A DNA stretch of 64,000 nucleotides from CAVRZJ01 sp964594125 (GTDB lineage Bacteria > Acidobacteriota > Thermoanaerobaculia > Thermoanaerobaculales > Thermoanaerobaculaceae): contig CAZQLL010000003.1 of the NCBI GenBank assembly GCA_964594125.1, forward strand, positions 124,001 to 188,000, read 5' to 3'. The notes under the pieces were generated by a model that worked only from the letters and a program-made list of their open reading frames with translations, was not told where the DNA came from and ran no database searches. The position numbers and the translations under genes were made by a program. Shown here in pieces: positions 1-8,606 of this stretch (positions are counted from its first letter, which is position 1; each line of letters starts with the position of its first letter).

Positions 1-777
1 CTGGCCGTGCCGGCGGTGGCCGCCCACGCTCCGTACTCGGTGTCGGCCGCCAACCTCGTCAAGGAGGCCGAGCTCGCCGAGGAGTTCGACGCGCCGCTGA
101 TCATCCACGTCGCCGAGACACGCTGGGAAACCGAGACGATCCAGAGCCAGAAGGGCAAGACCCCGGTCGCCTACCTGGCCGACCTCGGGATCCTCTCCGA
201 GCGCACCGTGGCGGCGCACTGCGTGCACGTCACCGCGGCCGACCTCGACCTGCTCGCCGAGTTCGACGTCGGCGTCGCCTCGAACCCGGTCTCCAACCTC
301 AAGCTCGCGAGCGGCGTCGCGCCGGTGCCCGAGATGCTCGCACACGGCATCAAGGTCGGCTTCGGCACCGACGGCGCGGCCTCCAACAACACGCTCGACC
401 TGCTGCGCGACGTGCAACTCGCGGCGCTGCTCTACAAGGGCGTCGGCGGCGACCCGACCGTGATGCCGGCGCGGGTGGTCGCCGAGCTTCTCACGGCCGG
501 CGGCGCGCGCGTCCTCGGTCTCGGCGACCGGATCGGATCGCTGGTCGCCGGCCGGCGCGCCGACATCGTATGCCTCGGCCTCGACCAGCCGCACACCGTC
601 CCGGTGTACGACGCCTACGCACACCTGGCGTACGCGGCGCGCGCCGGCGACGTGCGCCACGTCGTCGTCGAAGGGCGAACCGTGGTGCGCGACGGCCGTG
701 TCACCACCGTCGACGAGGGCGAGATCGTGGCGGCAGCCAGGGAGATCCGCGATCGTATCGGCCGCAGAGCGCCGTAG
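1..777 (+). CDS. MTA/SAH deaminase-type amidohydrolase (3' part)
   Basis: The reading frame is open from base 1, so the N-terminal part of the gene lies outside the window. The visible 258 or so residues are the C-terminal part of a metal-dependent amidohydrolase of the 5-methylthioadenosine/S-adenosylhomocysteine deaminase (TrzA/AtzB-like) family. The motif HVAET is followed by the metal or substrate histidine block AAHCVHV, then SNPVSNLKLASG and GFGTDGAASNNTLDL, whose Asp is the usual metal ligand. The tail (RADIVCLGL, then VVVEGRTVVRDGR) is the closing beta-sandwich of this fold. The family hydrolyses the exocyclic amine of adenine-type substrates in purine and methionine salvage. The exact substrate cannot be told from this fragment; guanine or chlorohydrolase-like relatives share the fold. 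Confidence 0.85.
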   Translation: MAVPAVAAHAPYSVSAANLVKEAELAEEFDAPLIIHVAETRWETETIQSQKGKTPVAYLADLGILSERTVAAHCVHVTAADLDLLAEFDVGVASNPVSNLKLASGVAPVPEMLAHGIKVGFGTDGAASNNTLDLLRDVQLAALLYKGVGGDPTVMPARVVAELLTAGGARVLGLGDRIGSLVAGRRADIVCLGLDQPHTVPVYDAYAHLAYAARAGDVRHVVVEGRTVVRDGRVTTVDEGEIVAAAREIRDRIGRRAP

Positions 778-843
778 TAGGGCGCGGAGCCCGGCTCCGC
801 GCGAACGGACGGGCGCAGGGGCCGGGAGCGCGGCGGACGGCCG

Positions 844-1383
844 TTACTGCTTCTCGGTGCCCTGAAGGAGCCGGCGGACATACTCCGAGTTGATCCTGAT
901 CTTCACCGGGCCGGCGCGGCGCGGCGCCTGCGGCAGCGGCGCCAGCGGGTCCTCGACGAGCGCGCCCTCGTTCACCGCTGGCTCGCTGCCAGCGGCGACG
1001 GCGTCGACCGGCGAGGGCGCCGCCGTCCCGGCCGGAATGTCGCCCGCGGCCGGCGCATCGATGAGCCTGCGCAGGCGGCCGAGCGTCTCCGGCGCCAGCT
1101 CGGCGAACTGCAGGCCGGCGCGGTACAGGAGCACACGCCTGTCGCTCTCGTCGAGGCCGAAGCCCCATGCGCGGCAGCGGCGGACCCTGGCGCGCACGGC
1201 CACCTCGCCGTCGCCGAGCTGGACGCGCAGCTCGCAGTCGGTCTCCGGCCGCAGCGAGGTGGCGAGCTCGACCTGGATCCCGCCGGCGGAGATGTCCAGA
1301 ACTCGCGCAGGCAGCGCGGACTTGAGCTTCACGGGGATCGGCTCCGCCGGTGTCACCCTTGTTGCCGCCCGGCGCTCGTTCAT
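844..1383 (-). CDS. PilZ domain protein
   Basis: This is a 179-residue cytoplasmic protein with an N-terminal PilZ domain (residues about 3-110). Both c-di-GMP binding motifs are visible: RxxxR at residues 5-9 (RAATR) and DxSxxG in VLDISAGGIQV. PilZ proteins change conformation on binding cyclic di-GMP and control motility, exopolysaccharide or transcription. The C-terminal third is Pro/Ala-rich, likely disordered, and ends in a short basic tail. The ATG was chosen because GAGGGGAGA stands just upstream; longer in-frame extensions lack family similarity. It is divergent from sod and carries its own AT-rich promoter. The effector partner is unknown. Confidence 0.85.
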   Translation of the reverse strand: MNERRAATRVTPAEPIPVKLKSALPARVLDISAGGIQVELATSLRPETDCELRVQLGDGEVAVRARVRRCRAWGFGLDESDRRVLLYRAGLQFAELAPETLGRLRRLIDAPAAGDIPAGTAAPSPVDAVAAGSEPAVNEGALVEDPLAPLPQAPRRAGPVKIRINSEYVRRLLQGTEKQ

Positions 1384-1429
1384 CGGGTCTCCCCTCGCAC
1401 GCTCATGCCTGCCTGCCCCTCGTACAGTA

Positions 1430-1435
1430 AATATA
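1430..1435 (-). promoter_or_regulatory. Candidate -10 box of the PilZ gene
   Basis: TATATT read on the minus strand, preceded by TGC as in an extended -10 (TGCTATATT), lies in the only AT-rich stretch of the sod/PilZ intergenic region, about 47 bases upstream of the PilZ ATG. No good -35 box is seen. Confidence 0.45.
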
Positions 1436-1590
1436 GCATTCGAACCGCGATATTCCAGCCGCCGCACGGCGCGCGCCGCGGGGCCGCCCCCGGCGTGGGG
1501 AATGCACCCCAGGAAAACTGCGTTTGCGCCTGCTGACGGCGCGGGCGCCGCTCGCCGGCGACGACCCGCGGAACGCAAGGAGCCAAGCCG

Positions 1591-2208
<618 letters not shown>

Positions 2209-2306
2209 GGCGCCGGCCGGCCCCGCGCACGCGCTGCGCGACGGCGACGCCCGCCGTCGTGAATCGGCGCGCGCCGCGACGACTCCCGCGAGTAGTGGAT
2301 CGGAGC

Positions 2307-2355
2307 GTGTGAAGAAACCGCTTCACACTCTCTCAGCGCTTGTGTTTTCTTACAC
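2307..2355. promoter_or_regulatory. Two palindromic operator-like sites upstream of the cytochrome operon
   Basis: The first site is a perfect inverted repeat GTGTGAAG / CTTCACAC with a 6-base centre (2307-2328). The second, 2342-2355, has matching outer halves GTGT and ACAC around six T-rich bases. They precede the promoter of the cytochrome operon by 30-80 bases, the usual place for an activator. The spacing does not fit CRP/FNR (TGTGA-N6-TCACA). A terminator for sodA is less likely because no T-run follows the first stem. The binding protein is unknown. Confidence 0.5.
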
Positions 2356-2387
2356 GCTCTCCGTCCCGCCCCTGCAGCGCCCTACCG

Positions 2388-2423
2388 TACAATGACAGTG
2401 GGCTGACTCGGACGTGCTAGAGT
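2388..2423 (+). promoter_or_regulatory. Candidate promoter of the cytochrome operon
   Basis: Two possible -10 boxes are seen: TACAAT (2388-2393) and TAGAGT (2418-2423), the latter in a GTGCTAGAGTC context that recurs at other genes of this window. Neither has a good -35 at 16-18 bases, which fits an activator-dependent promoter using the palindromes just upstream. Confidence 0.4.
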
Positions 2424-2442
2424 CACGCCGGGGGGAAGAACG

Positions 2443-2628
2443 GTGGCGCCGGCAAACGCTCTGGTGTTCGGACTTTCTCCGGCGCGGCTGCAGGAAGCGA
2501 CCGCACCGATGCCGCCGCTGCGCGTCGCGGTGCGCGTCCTCATCGCAGCCCTCATCGCCGTGCTCGTCATCTACATCGCCATCGAGCAGATCGGCTCGTG
2601 GCGGCGGAGGAGGTCCGGCCGTGGCTGA
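2443..2628 (+). CDS. Small single-pass membrane protein of the cytochrome operon
   Basis: This 61-residue protein starts at GTG after GGGGGAAG. It has one hydrophobic helix at about residues 27-48 and ends in a basic tail (SWRRRRSGRG). Its last eight bases overlap the start of the cytochrome b gene, so translation is probably coupled. No family is recognised. Position and topology suggest a small structural subunit or assembly helper of the membrane cytochrome complex, which is an inference only. Confidence 0.6.
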   Translation: MAPANALVFGLSPARLQEATAPMPPLRVAVRVLIAALIAVLVIYIAIEQIGSWRRRRSGRG

Positions 2629-3352
2629 GCAGCGCCAGATCCTGCCGCGGGAGGTCCAGCGTTTCACCGCCAACGAGCTTGCCCAGCACTGGGTGCTGCT
2701 CGTCGCGCTCACGGTCCTCGCTCTCACGGGCCTCGGGTTGTTCGCCGCCGAGACCTGGCTCGGGCGCGCGCTGATCGCCGCCGAGGGCGGGATCGAGGCG
2801 CGCGGCACCCTGCACCGGATCTTCGCGATCGTGCTGATGGCGCTCGCCGGGTGGCACTTCTTCTACGTCGTCTTCACCGAGCGCGGGCACGCGCAGCTCA
2901 TGGCGATGCGCCCGCGCCGACAGGACCTGCGCGACGTCGGCGCGCTGCTCGCGTTCCTCGCGGGGCGGCGCGCGGAGTCGCCGGCGTTCGGCCGCTTCAC
3001 GCCGCTGCAGAAGCTGCAGTACTGGGGCGCCGGCCTCGGGTCGCTGACGATGATCTTCACCGGCCTCCTGCTGTGGTTCCACACCTCGGCGATGATGGTG
3101 ATGCCGAAGTGGGTACTGGACGTGACGGCGATCGTGCACGGCTACGAGGGGTTGATCCTCTTCGCGCTGCTCTTCGGCTGGCACCTCTACATCGTGCACC
3201 TGTCGCCGGGGAGCTTCCCGATGCAGTCGACGTTCCTCACCGGGCGGATCTCCCTCCGGCGCCTGTGGAGTGAGCACCGCCGCGAGTACCGCGAGACGTT
3301 CGGCGAACGTGAGCCGCCGGCCGAGCCGCCGGCCGGGAAGGGCGGCCGGTGA
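2621..3352 (+). CDS. Cytochrome b (FdnI/HydC-like) membrane subunit
   Basis: This is a 243-residue integral membrane protein with four predicted helices, of the di-heme cytochrome b type found in formate dehydrogenase gamma and Ni-Fe hydrogenase subunits. Candidate heme-ligand histidines sit in the helices: AQHWVLL, TLHRIF, GWHFFYV and GWHLYIVH. Such subunits exchange electrons between the quinone pool and a redox partner. The GTG start follows GGAGGAGG and the stop overlaps the next ATG (TGATG). It is paralogous to the second cytochrome b three genes on: both have a PKWV block and an STFLTG/RTFLTG block near the end. No dehydrogenase catalytic subunit is nearby, so its partners are most likely the multiheme cytochromes. 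Confidence 0.85.
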   Translation: MAEQRQILPREVQRFTANELAQHWVLLVALTVLALTGLGLFAAETWLGRALIAAEGGIEARGTLHRIFAIVLMALAGWHFFYVVFTERGHAQLMAMRPRRQDLRDVGALLAFLAGRRAESPAFGRFTPLQKLQYWGAGLGSLTMIFTGLLLWFHTSAMMVMPKWVLDVTAIVHGYEGLILFALLFGWHLYIVHLSPGSFPMQSTFLTGRISLRRLWSEHRREYRETFGEREPPAEPPAGKGGR

Positions 3353-4446
3353 TGCGGCACCCGATGATGCTGGCGGCGGCTGCGCTCCTCACCGCCGCGG
3401 CAGCCGCCGCCCAACCCTCCGCGCCGGCGCCGGGCGCCGCCGCGACGGAGCTGCGCCAGTGCTCGATCTGCCATGGCCGCAGCGAGTTCAAGAAGGTGCA
3501 GCCGGACGGCGCCGTCCGGCCGCTGTTCGTCGACGAGAGCGAGCTCGAGCGCTCGGTGCACGCCCGCTGGCAATGCGTCGACTGCCACGCCGACATCGAG
3601 CGCATCCCCCATCCCGACGCGCTCGCCCCGGTGAACTGCCAGCGCTGCCACTTCCCCGGCAACCCTGTCGGCGCGCCCGAGGACGTGAGCTACGAGGGGT
3701 ACGTCGAGTCCGTGCACGGGCGGCTGCGTCTGGCGGGCAACCCCAGAGCGCCGCTGTGTCAGGATTGCCACGGCAGCCACCTCATCCTCAGGCGCGACGA
3801 CCAGGCGTCGCGCGTCAACGTCGCGAACGTGCCGCAGACGTGCGGACGCTGCCACATCGCCGTCTACGCGCAGTACGAGCGCTCGGCGCACGGCCGGGCG
3901 CTGCTGGTCAAGGGGAACCGCGAGGCGCCCTCGTGCGCATCCTGCCACGGCGAGCACGGCATCCTGCCGGCGAAGGAGAGCGCTTCCGAGGTGTCGGCGA
4001 CCAACATCCCGGAGACCTGCTCCCACTGCCACGGCTCGCTCGCGTTCAACACCCGCTTCGACATCCCGATCGATCCCGTGAAGACGTTCAAGCACACATT
4101 CCACGGGATCGCCAACGAGCTGGGATCGCAGCGGGTCGCGCAGTGCGCCTCGTGCCACACGGCGCACGACGTTCTCCCGCCGGAGGACCCGCGCTCCTCG
4201 GTGAACGCGGCCAACATCCCGGCGACGTGCGGCGCCGAGGGTTGCCACGTGGGCGCCAATGCGAACTACGCCCGCGGCCGCTTCCACGTCGACCCCACCA
4301 GCCGGGACTCCGGGATCATCTACTGGGTGGCGCTGTTCTTCAAGATCCTGACGATCTCGACACTGGTCGGCCTGATCACCCACATCCTGCTGGACCTGGT
4401 GAAGAAGCTCCGCATGCGGCACGCGGGAGGACACGCCGGTGAGTGA
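3352..4446 (+). CDS. Nine-heme c-type cytochrome with C-terminal membrane anchor
   Basis: This 364-residue exported protein has a cleavable N-terminal signal (residues 1-21, ending AAAAQ). It carries eight CXXCH heme sites (CSICH, CVDCH, CQRCH, CQDCH, CGRCH, CASCH, CSHCH, CASCH) plus one CX4CH site (CGAEGCH, Cys293), a spacing known from cytochromes c3. Many extra histidines could be distal ligands. A hydrophobic helix at about residues 320-348 anchors the C-terminus in the inner membrane, placing the hemes in the periplasm. The ATG overlaps the upstream stop; a GTG one codon earlier is possible. It probably takes electrons from the flanking cytochromes b. Confidence 0.9.
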   Translation: MRHPMMLAAAALLTAAAAAAQPSAPAPGAAATELRQCSICHGRSEFKKVQPDGAVRPLFVDESELERSVHARWQCVDCHADIERIPHPDALAPVNCQRCHFPGNPVGAPEDVSYEGYVESVHGRLRLAGNPRAPLCQDCHGSHLILRRDDQASRVNVANVPQTCGRCHIAVYAQYERSAHGRALLVKGNREAPSCASCHGEHGILPAKESASEVSATNIPETCSHCHGSLAFNTRFDIPIDPVKTFKHTFHGIANELGSQRVAQCASCHTAHDVLPPEDPRSSVNAANIPATCGAEGCHVGANANYARGRFHVDPTSRDSGIIYWVALFFKILTISTLVGLITHILLDLVKKLRMRHAGGHAGE

Positions 4447-5362
4447 CCGCGACACCGCGCTGCGCGAGGCGCTGGCCGACGAGCTGGAGCGGGCGCACGC
4501 GCTGCCGCCCGCCGAGGCGGCGGAGCGCGCAGGCCGCATGGCGGCGGCGCTGCGCCCGCGCTTCTCCACGTGGGTGCGCCGCGAGCTCGCCATCCAGCGC
4601 AAGAACGATCGCACGGCGCAGCGCTCGGAGTCGCGGCTCGCGGCGGCCGCCGCCGGCACCGGCGAGGAGTTCGAGCGCCTCTCGCTCGAGCTGCGGCTGC
4701 AGCACGCGCTGATGGCCCTTTCGGTGATCCTCCTGGTGCTCACCGGCATCCCGCTGAAGTTCCACGAGCACGGCTGGGCGAAGGCGATCATCGACCTGTT
4801 CGGCGGCCCCGACCTCTCGCCGATCGTCCACCGCATCGCCGCGACGGGGCTCGTGATCGCCGGCTGCTGGCACCTCGTCTACATCGTCTTCACCCGCGAG
4901 GGCCGGTCCACCTTCATGCAGCTCCTCCCCAGGCCGCAGGACGCGATCGACGCCTGGCTGCAGATCCGTTACTACCTCGGGCGCAGTGCGGAGCGGCCGC
5001 GCTTCGACCGCTTCTCGTACGTCGAGAAGTTCGACTACTGGGCGGTGTACTGGGGCATGGTGATCATGATCGGCTCCGGCACCATGCTGTGGTTCACCGA
5101 CTTCTTCCTCCGCCATGTGCCGAAGTGGGTGACCGACATCGCCAAGGAGGCGCACTCCGACGAGGCGCTGCTCGCCACGCTGGCGATCGTCATCTGGCAC
5201 TTCTACAACGTCCACTTCAACCCGCACAAGTTCCCGATGAACCGGACCTTCCTCACCGGGATGATCTCCGAGCGCGAGATGATCGAGGAGCACCCGCTGG
5301 AGTACGAGCGGATCATGAAGGAACGCCGCGAGAGCGGCTCCGACGAGGGGAAGGCATCATGA
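4439..5362 (+). CDS. Second cytochrome b membrane subunit
   Basis: This 307-residue protein is paralogous to the upstream cytochrome b but has an extra charged N-terminal region of about 85 residues, with Arg/Glu/Ala-rich helices, before the four-helix membrane domain. Candidate heme histidines lie in RLQHALM, IVHRIA, CWHLVYI and IWHFYNVHF. The gene starts with GTG overlapping the 9-heme cytochrome gene by eight bases, and its TGA overlaps a downstream ATG (ATGA). Two different quinone-type cytochromes b in one operon suggest two electron entry or exit points, or a heterodimeric membrane module. Function is inferred from family and context. Confidence 0.85.
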   Translation: MSDRDTALREALADELERAHALPPAEAAERAGRMAAALRPRFSTWVRRELAIQRKNDRTAQRSESRLAAAAAGTGEEFERLSLELRLQHALMALSVILLVLTGIPLKFHEHGWAKAIIDLFGGPDLSPIVHRIAATGLVIAGCWHLVYIVFTREGRSTFMQLLPRPQDAIDAWLQIRYYLGRSAERPRFDRFSYVEKFDYWAVYWGMVIMIGSGTMLWFTDFFLRHVPKWVTDIAKEAHSDEALLATLAIVIWHFYNVHFNPHKFPMNRTFLTGMISEREMIEEHPLEYERIMKERRESGSDEGKAS

Positions 5363-5499
5363 AGGACCTGCAGCCTGACACGCAATCGGGGGCGTGCTTC
5401 GTGGTCCGTGAGTCGTGGTCCGAAATGCAAGGCCCCCACGACGCCCCTGTCCTCCGATCCACGATTGACGAACCACGAATCACGGGTCCTCGGTCATGA
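5359..5499 (+). CDS. 46-codon ORF made largely of a palindromic repeat, bridging two cytochrome genes
   Basis: An ATG overlapping the stop of the second cytochrome b (ATGA) opens a 46-codon frame that ends in a TGA overlapping the ATG of the 18-heme cytochrome (ATGA). About two thirds of the frame is the heptamer-armed repeat at 5398-5485. No protein family is recognised. The frame may only serve to carry ribosomes across the inserted repeat and keep translational coupling. It may equally be fortuitous. Confidence 0.35.
   Translation: MKDLQPDTQSGACFVVRESWSEMQGPHDAPVLRSTIDEPRITGPRS
5398..5485. repeat. Palindromic element with CGTGNNT heptamer arms (copy A)
   Basis: The left arm (5398-5422) repeats GTGGTCC/GTGAGTC units. 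The right arm (about 5452-5485) contains the same heptamers as the reverse complement (CGTGATT, CGTGGTT, CGTCAAT, CGTGGAT). About 30 bases separate the arms. The same architecture recurs at 27459-27615 and 30312-30391. Confidence 0.7.
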
Positions 5500-7481
5500 G
5501 GCACCTCTGGCTCGCGATCAGGGAAGGGATCGTCGAGCACCGGCGGGCGCTGCTCACCATCGCCGCCGTCGTCATCGGCGCGCTGGCGGTGCTCCACGCG
5601 GTGTTCTACGTCGTCTCGGCCGACTCGCGGGTGTGCGCCTCGTGCCACATCATGGACCCCTACATCGAGGCGTGGCGCAACTCGTCGCACGGCGGCGTGG
5701 CGTGCGTGCAGTGCCACAGCGAGTGGCGGCTCGCCATTTCCGGAGCCTGGCTGAGATACGCCGCCGGGGTGTACAGCACGCAGCTCCGGGCCGAGGTCCC
5801 GGACGGGCGCTGCCTTGCCTGCCACGAACACCAGGATCTCGACTCCGACCAGACGTTCTTGAAGAACATCCACTTCTCGCACAGGGACCATCTTGGAGAG
5901 GCGCGCCGCGGCAAGCGGCTGCACTGCACGTCGTGCCACTCCGGCACCGGCGTGGCGGTCGCGGAGGCCGGTCACGAGACGCACGTCAGGGTCGACGAGT
6001 CGGTGTGCTTCACCTGCCACTTCAAGGGCGCCGAGAAGGGGCGGGCGGCGACCGGCTGCCTGGTGTGCCACGGGCCGCCGACCACAGTCGTCACCCACCA
6101 GGGGTTCCAGTTCGACCACGGCTCCTACCTCAAGCGCGACGTGCGCTGCGACCTCTGCCACGTCGAGGTGGTGCGCGGCGACGCGGCCGTGCCGCGCGAG
6201 CGTTGCGCTTCCTGTCATGTCAGCCGTATCGCAGCGTTCGACGACACGGAGAGCGTCCACGAGATCCACCTGAAGCAGCGGCAGATCGACTGCAAGCGCT
6301 GCCACAACCGGATGGAGCACGGCAAGGTGCAGATGGCGGCCGCGCTCGGCGAAGGCTGCGAGAGCTGCCACAGGCCGGCGCACACGGCGCAGGAGCAGAT
6401 GTACATCGGCATCGGCGGGCAGGGCGTACCGGACATGCCGTCGACGATGTTCCTGGCGCGTGTGGCGTGCGACTCCTGCCACGGCGAGCCGGGCGGCGAC
6501 CCGCGCAAGGGCGCCGAGCGGCTCCGCACCTCGTGCGTCACCTGCCACGGCCAGGGGTTCGACCGCATGGTGGACGACTGGGTCAACGAGGTCGGCGCGT
6601 TGCTCGCCGACGTCGGCGGCGCCCTCGCACGCGCCGAGACGGCCGCCCGCGCCGCCGGCCCGCGCAGCCGCGATCTCCTCGCGAAGCTCGACCGCGCCCG
6701 CCACAACGTCGACTTCGTCCGCCGCTCGCGCGGCGAGCACAACATCCGCTACGCCGTCGAGCTGCTGCGGGTGGCGCGCACCGATGTCGCCGGCGTGCTG
6801 GCGACGACCGGCGGCGGCGGGCTGCCGCAACTGCCGGTGCTCGCCTCGGCGTCCGGCTACTGCCGGGTCTGCCACTCGACCTCGCACCTCGGTACCCGGC
6901 TGCCGTTCGGCGGCATGCAGTACGACCACAACCTCCACGTCGGCGCGGGGCTCGGCTGCGAGACCTGCCACTCGGTGGAGGAGCACGGCAAGACCACGAT
7001 CGCGCGCGAGCAGTGCATGAGCTGCCACCACGGCGGCGGGCAGCAGCGCACCTGCGAGAGCTGCCACGCCGAGCAGGCGTCGCTGTATCGCGGCGAGCTC
7101 TCCGGCACCGGCGTGAAGGGCGACCCCGACGTCATGGCCAGGGCCGAGGTCGAGTGCACCGGCTGCCACGACCTCGGCTCGCGCGAACCGGTGGTCAAGG
7201 CGGTGCAGGCGGCGTGCGTCGCCTGCCACGAAGCCGGCTTCGACGAGATGGCGGTCGAGTGGATCAACGACGACCAGCGACGGGTGCAGGACCTCGCGGT
7301 CGAGCTGGCGCGGGCGCAGTCGCGCGCCGCCGGCGGCAGCGGCGCGCTCGCAGCGGCGAACCGGCAGGCGATCGCCGACGCCGAGCGCATCCACCGGGCG
7401 CTGGTCGCCGCCAAGGGCGCGCACAACAGCGCGCTCGCCGCCGACGCCTACGACCGTGCGAAGAAGCTGCTGAGCCGGTAG
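5496..7481 (+). CDS. Eighteen-heme c-type cytochrome with NapC/NrfH-like N-terminus
   Basis: This 661-residue protein has an uncleaved N-terminal membrane helix (about residues 19-41) followed directly by CASCH and SSHGGVACVQCH, the pattern of NapC/NirT/NrfH quinol dehydrogenases. In total 18 CXXCH sites are present (for example CLACH, CTSCH, CFTCH, CLVCH, CDLCH, CKRCH, CETCH, CMSCHH, CTGCH, CVACH). A heme-free helical segment at about residues 370-445 and another at the C-terminus look like coiled coils. It would sit on the periplasmic face and pass electrons from the membrane toward soluble or outer-membrane acceptors. No porin or outer-membrane cytochrome is present in the window, so the final acceptor is unknown. 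Confidence 0.9.
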   Translation: MRHLWLAIREGIVEHRRALLTIAAVVIGALAVLHAVFYVVSADSRVCASCHIMDPYIEAWRNSSHGGVACVQCHSEWRLAISGAWLRYAAGVYSTQLRAEVPDGRCLACHEHQDLDSDQTFLKNIHFSHRDHLGEARRGKRLHCTSCHSGTGVAVAEAGHETHVRVDESVCFTCHFKGAEKGRAATGCLVCHGPPTTVVTHQGFQFDHGSYLKRDVRCDLCHVEVVRGDAAVPRERCASCHVSRIAAFDDTESVHEIHLKQRQIDCKRCHNRMEHGKVQMAAALGEGCESCHRPAHTAQEQMYIGIGGQGVPDMPSTMFLARVACDSCHGEPGGDPRKGAERLRTSCVTCHGQGFDRMVDDWVNEVGALLADVGGALARAETAARAAGPRSRDLLAKLDRARHNVDFVRRSRGEHNIRYAVELLRVARTDVAGVLATTGGGGLPQLPVLASASGYCRVCHSTSHLGTRLPFGGMQYDHNLHVGAGLGCETCHSVEEHGKTTIAREQCMSCHHGGGQQRTCESCHAEQASLYRGELSGTGVKGDPDVMARAEVECTGCHDLGSREPVVKAVQAACVACHEAGFDEMAVEWINDDQRRVQDLAVELARAQSRAAGGSGALAAANRQAIADAERIHRALVAAKGAHNSALAADAYDRAKKLLSR

Positions 7482-7549
7482 GGTCAGGGTACGGGCGGAA
7501 CGCGCCACCGGCGACGCGGCGGGCCTTCCGGCGCGACGCCGGCGGCGGG

Positions 7550-8578
7550 TCAGCGTGCGGTCGGGACGGCGTCGGCGTCGTAGACGAATCCGGCCCGCGC
7601 CGCGCGTTCGCGGCGCGCCTCCTCGAGGATGCCCGCGGCGAGCGCCTCCACCCTTCGCCGATACGCGATGTCGCGCGCCCGTCGCTCGCCCGCCGCGCTG
7701 ATCCAGCGGCTCACGGCGGCGTCGGAGCGGCCGCTGGCAGCGGCGAGAGCGTTCACGCGGACCCCGAACTGCTCCACCGCCACCAGCGCGATCATCTCGC
7801 GACGGCGCGTCAGCTCGCGGTTGCGCCGCGGCGAGACGAGATCGAGCCGGCTGGTGCCCGTCGTCACGGCCGCCAGCCGCAGCAGATCATCGGCAGTCAG
7901 ACGAAGGCGCTCGGGCGCCGCCGCAGCGCCGAGGGCGGCGAGCCGGGGGTCTGCCACCGCCGCTTCGCCGTGCGGCCGCCGTCCGCTCGCCCACCAGGGC
8001 AGGCGGCCGGGCCCGCGCGCCATCCAGGGCTTCCCCGCGAGTTCGGCCAGCGCCTCGAGGTAGGAACGCCGCCCCGACTCCCGGGGACTGCCGAAGACCG
8101 CGAGCGCCGCCGCGGCATCGGCGATCGGCTCGGCGACCTCGCCGAGGAGCTCGCGGTGGCCCGACCACCGCCACTCCGCCGCGTCCCGGACGGCGCCTGC
8201 CGCCACCGGATTGAGGTGCACGTAGGCGATCGCCTGCGCGTGCGCGCGCTCGCCCGCGAGGACCCGGGCGCCGTACCGCCCCTGCCACAGCGGTCCGGAC
8301 CACCGTCGGCGGGAGTTGAACGACCTCGCGTAGCGCCCCTGCAGCAGCCGCATCGAGCGCCACAGCGGCACCGACGCGCAGCGCACGACGGCGTGGTAGT
8401 GATCCGGCATCACGCACCACGCCAGCACCTGCAGGCCGTCGCGCCGCGCCACCTCCGCCAGACGCCCGACCAGGTCGGCCGCCTCGGCGTCCTCCGCGAA
8501 CACCGGCTCGCCGCGCGCCGTCCGGCAGAACACGTGGTAGGTCGCCCCGTCGACGAACACCCTCGGCGCCCTCGGCAT
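7550..8578 (-). CDS. REP-associated tyrosine transposase (RAYT, Y1/HUH family)
   Basis: This is a 342-residue IS200-like Y1 transposase. The HUH motif is DHYH in MPDHYHAVV, and AYVHLNPVAAG is the conserved block of RAYT proteins containing a conserved Tyr. The C-terminal 120 residues form an extra helical domain with a helix-turn-helix-like stretch (LAAASGRSDAAVSRWI), as in many DnaA-C-like tailed Y1 proteins. RAYTs are single-copy domesticated transposases that cut and join single-stranded REP palindromes. No left and right IS ends are obvious, which fits RAYT rather than an autonomous IS. GGGGAGGGG precedes the ATG. Several hairpin repeat families in this window are candidate substrates. 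Confidence 0.85.
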   Translation of the reverse strand: MPRAPRVFVDGATYHVFCRTARGEPVFAEDAEAADLVGRLAEVARRDGLQVLAWCVMPDHYHAVVRCASVPLWRSMRLLQGRYARSFNSRRRWSGPLWQGRYGARVLAGERAHAQAIAYVHLNPVAAGAVRDAAEWRWSGHRELLGEVAEPIADAAAALAVFGSPRESGRRSYLEALAELAGKPWMARGPGRLPWWASGRRPHGEAAVADPRLAALGAAAAPERLRLTADDLLRLAAVTTGTSRLDLVSPRRNRELTRRREMIALVAVEQFGVRVNALAAASGRSDAAVSRWISAAGERRARDIAYRRRVEALAAGILEEARRERAARAGFVYDADAVPTAR

Positions 8579-8606
8579 GGCCCCTCCCCATCACATCGTA
8601 CCCCTG

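Noticed and set aside
2307..2328. The GTGTGAAG palindrome as a rho-independent terminator of sodA
   Set aside because: No T-run follows, the stem is only half GC, and a second similar site lies at operator distance from the next promoter.
2307..2328. CRP/FNR binding site
   Set aside because: The TGTGA and TCACA halves are 10 bases apart, not 6.
4228..4248. CGAEGCH as a broken heme site
   Set aside because: CX4CH is a functional heme attachment spacing in cytochromes c3, and the surrounding repeat pattern is conserved.
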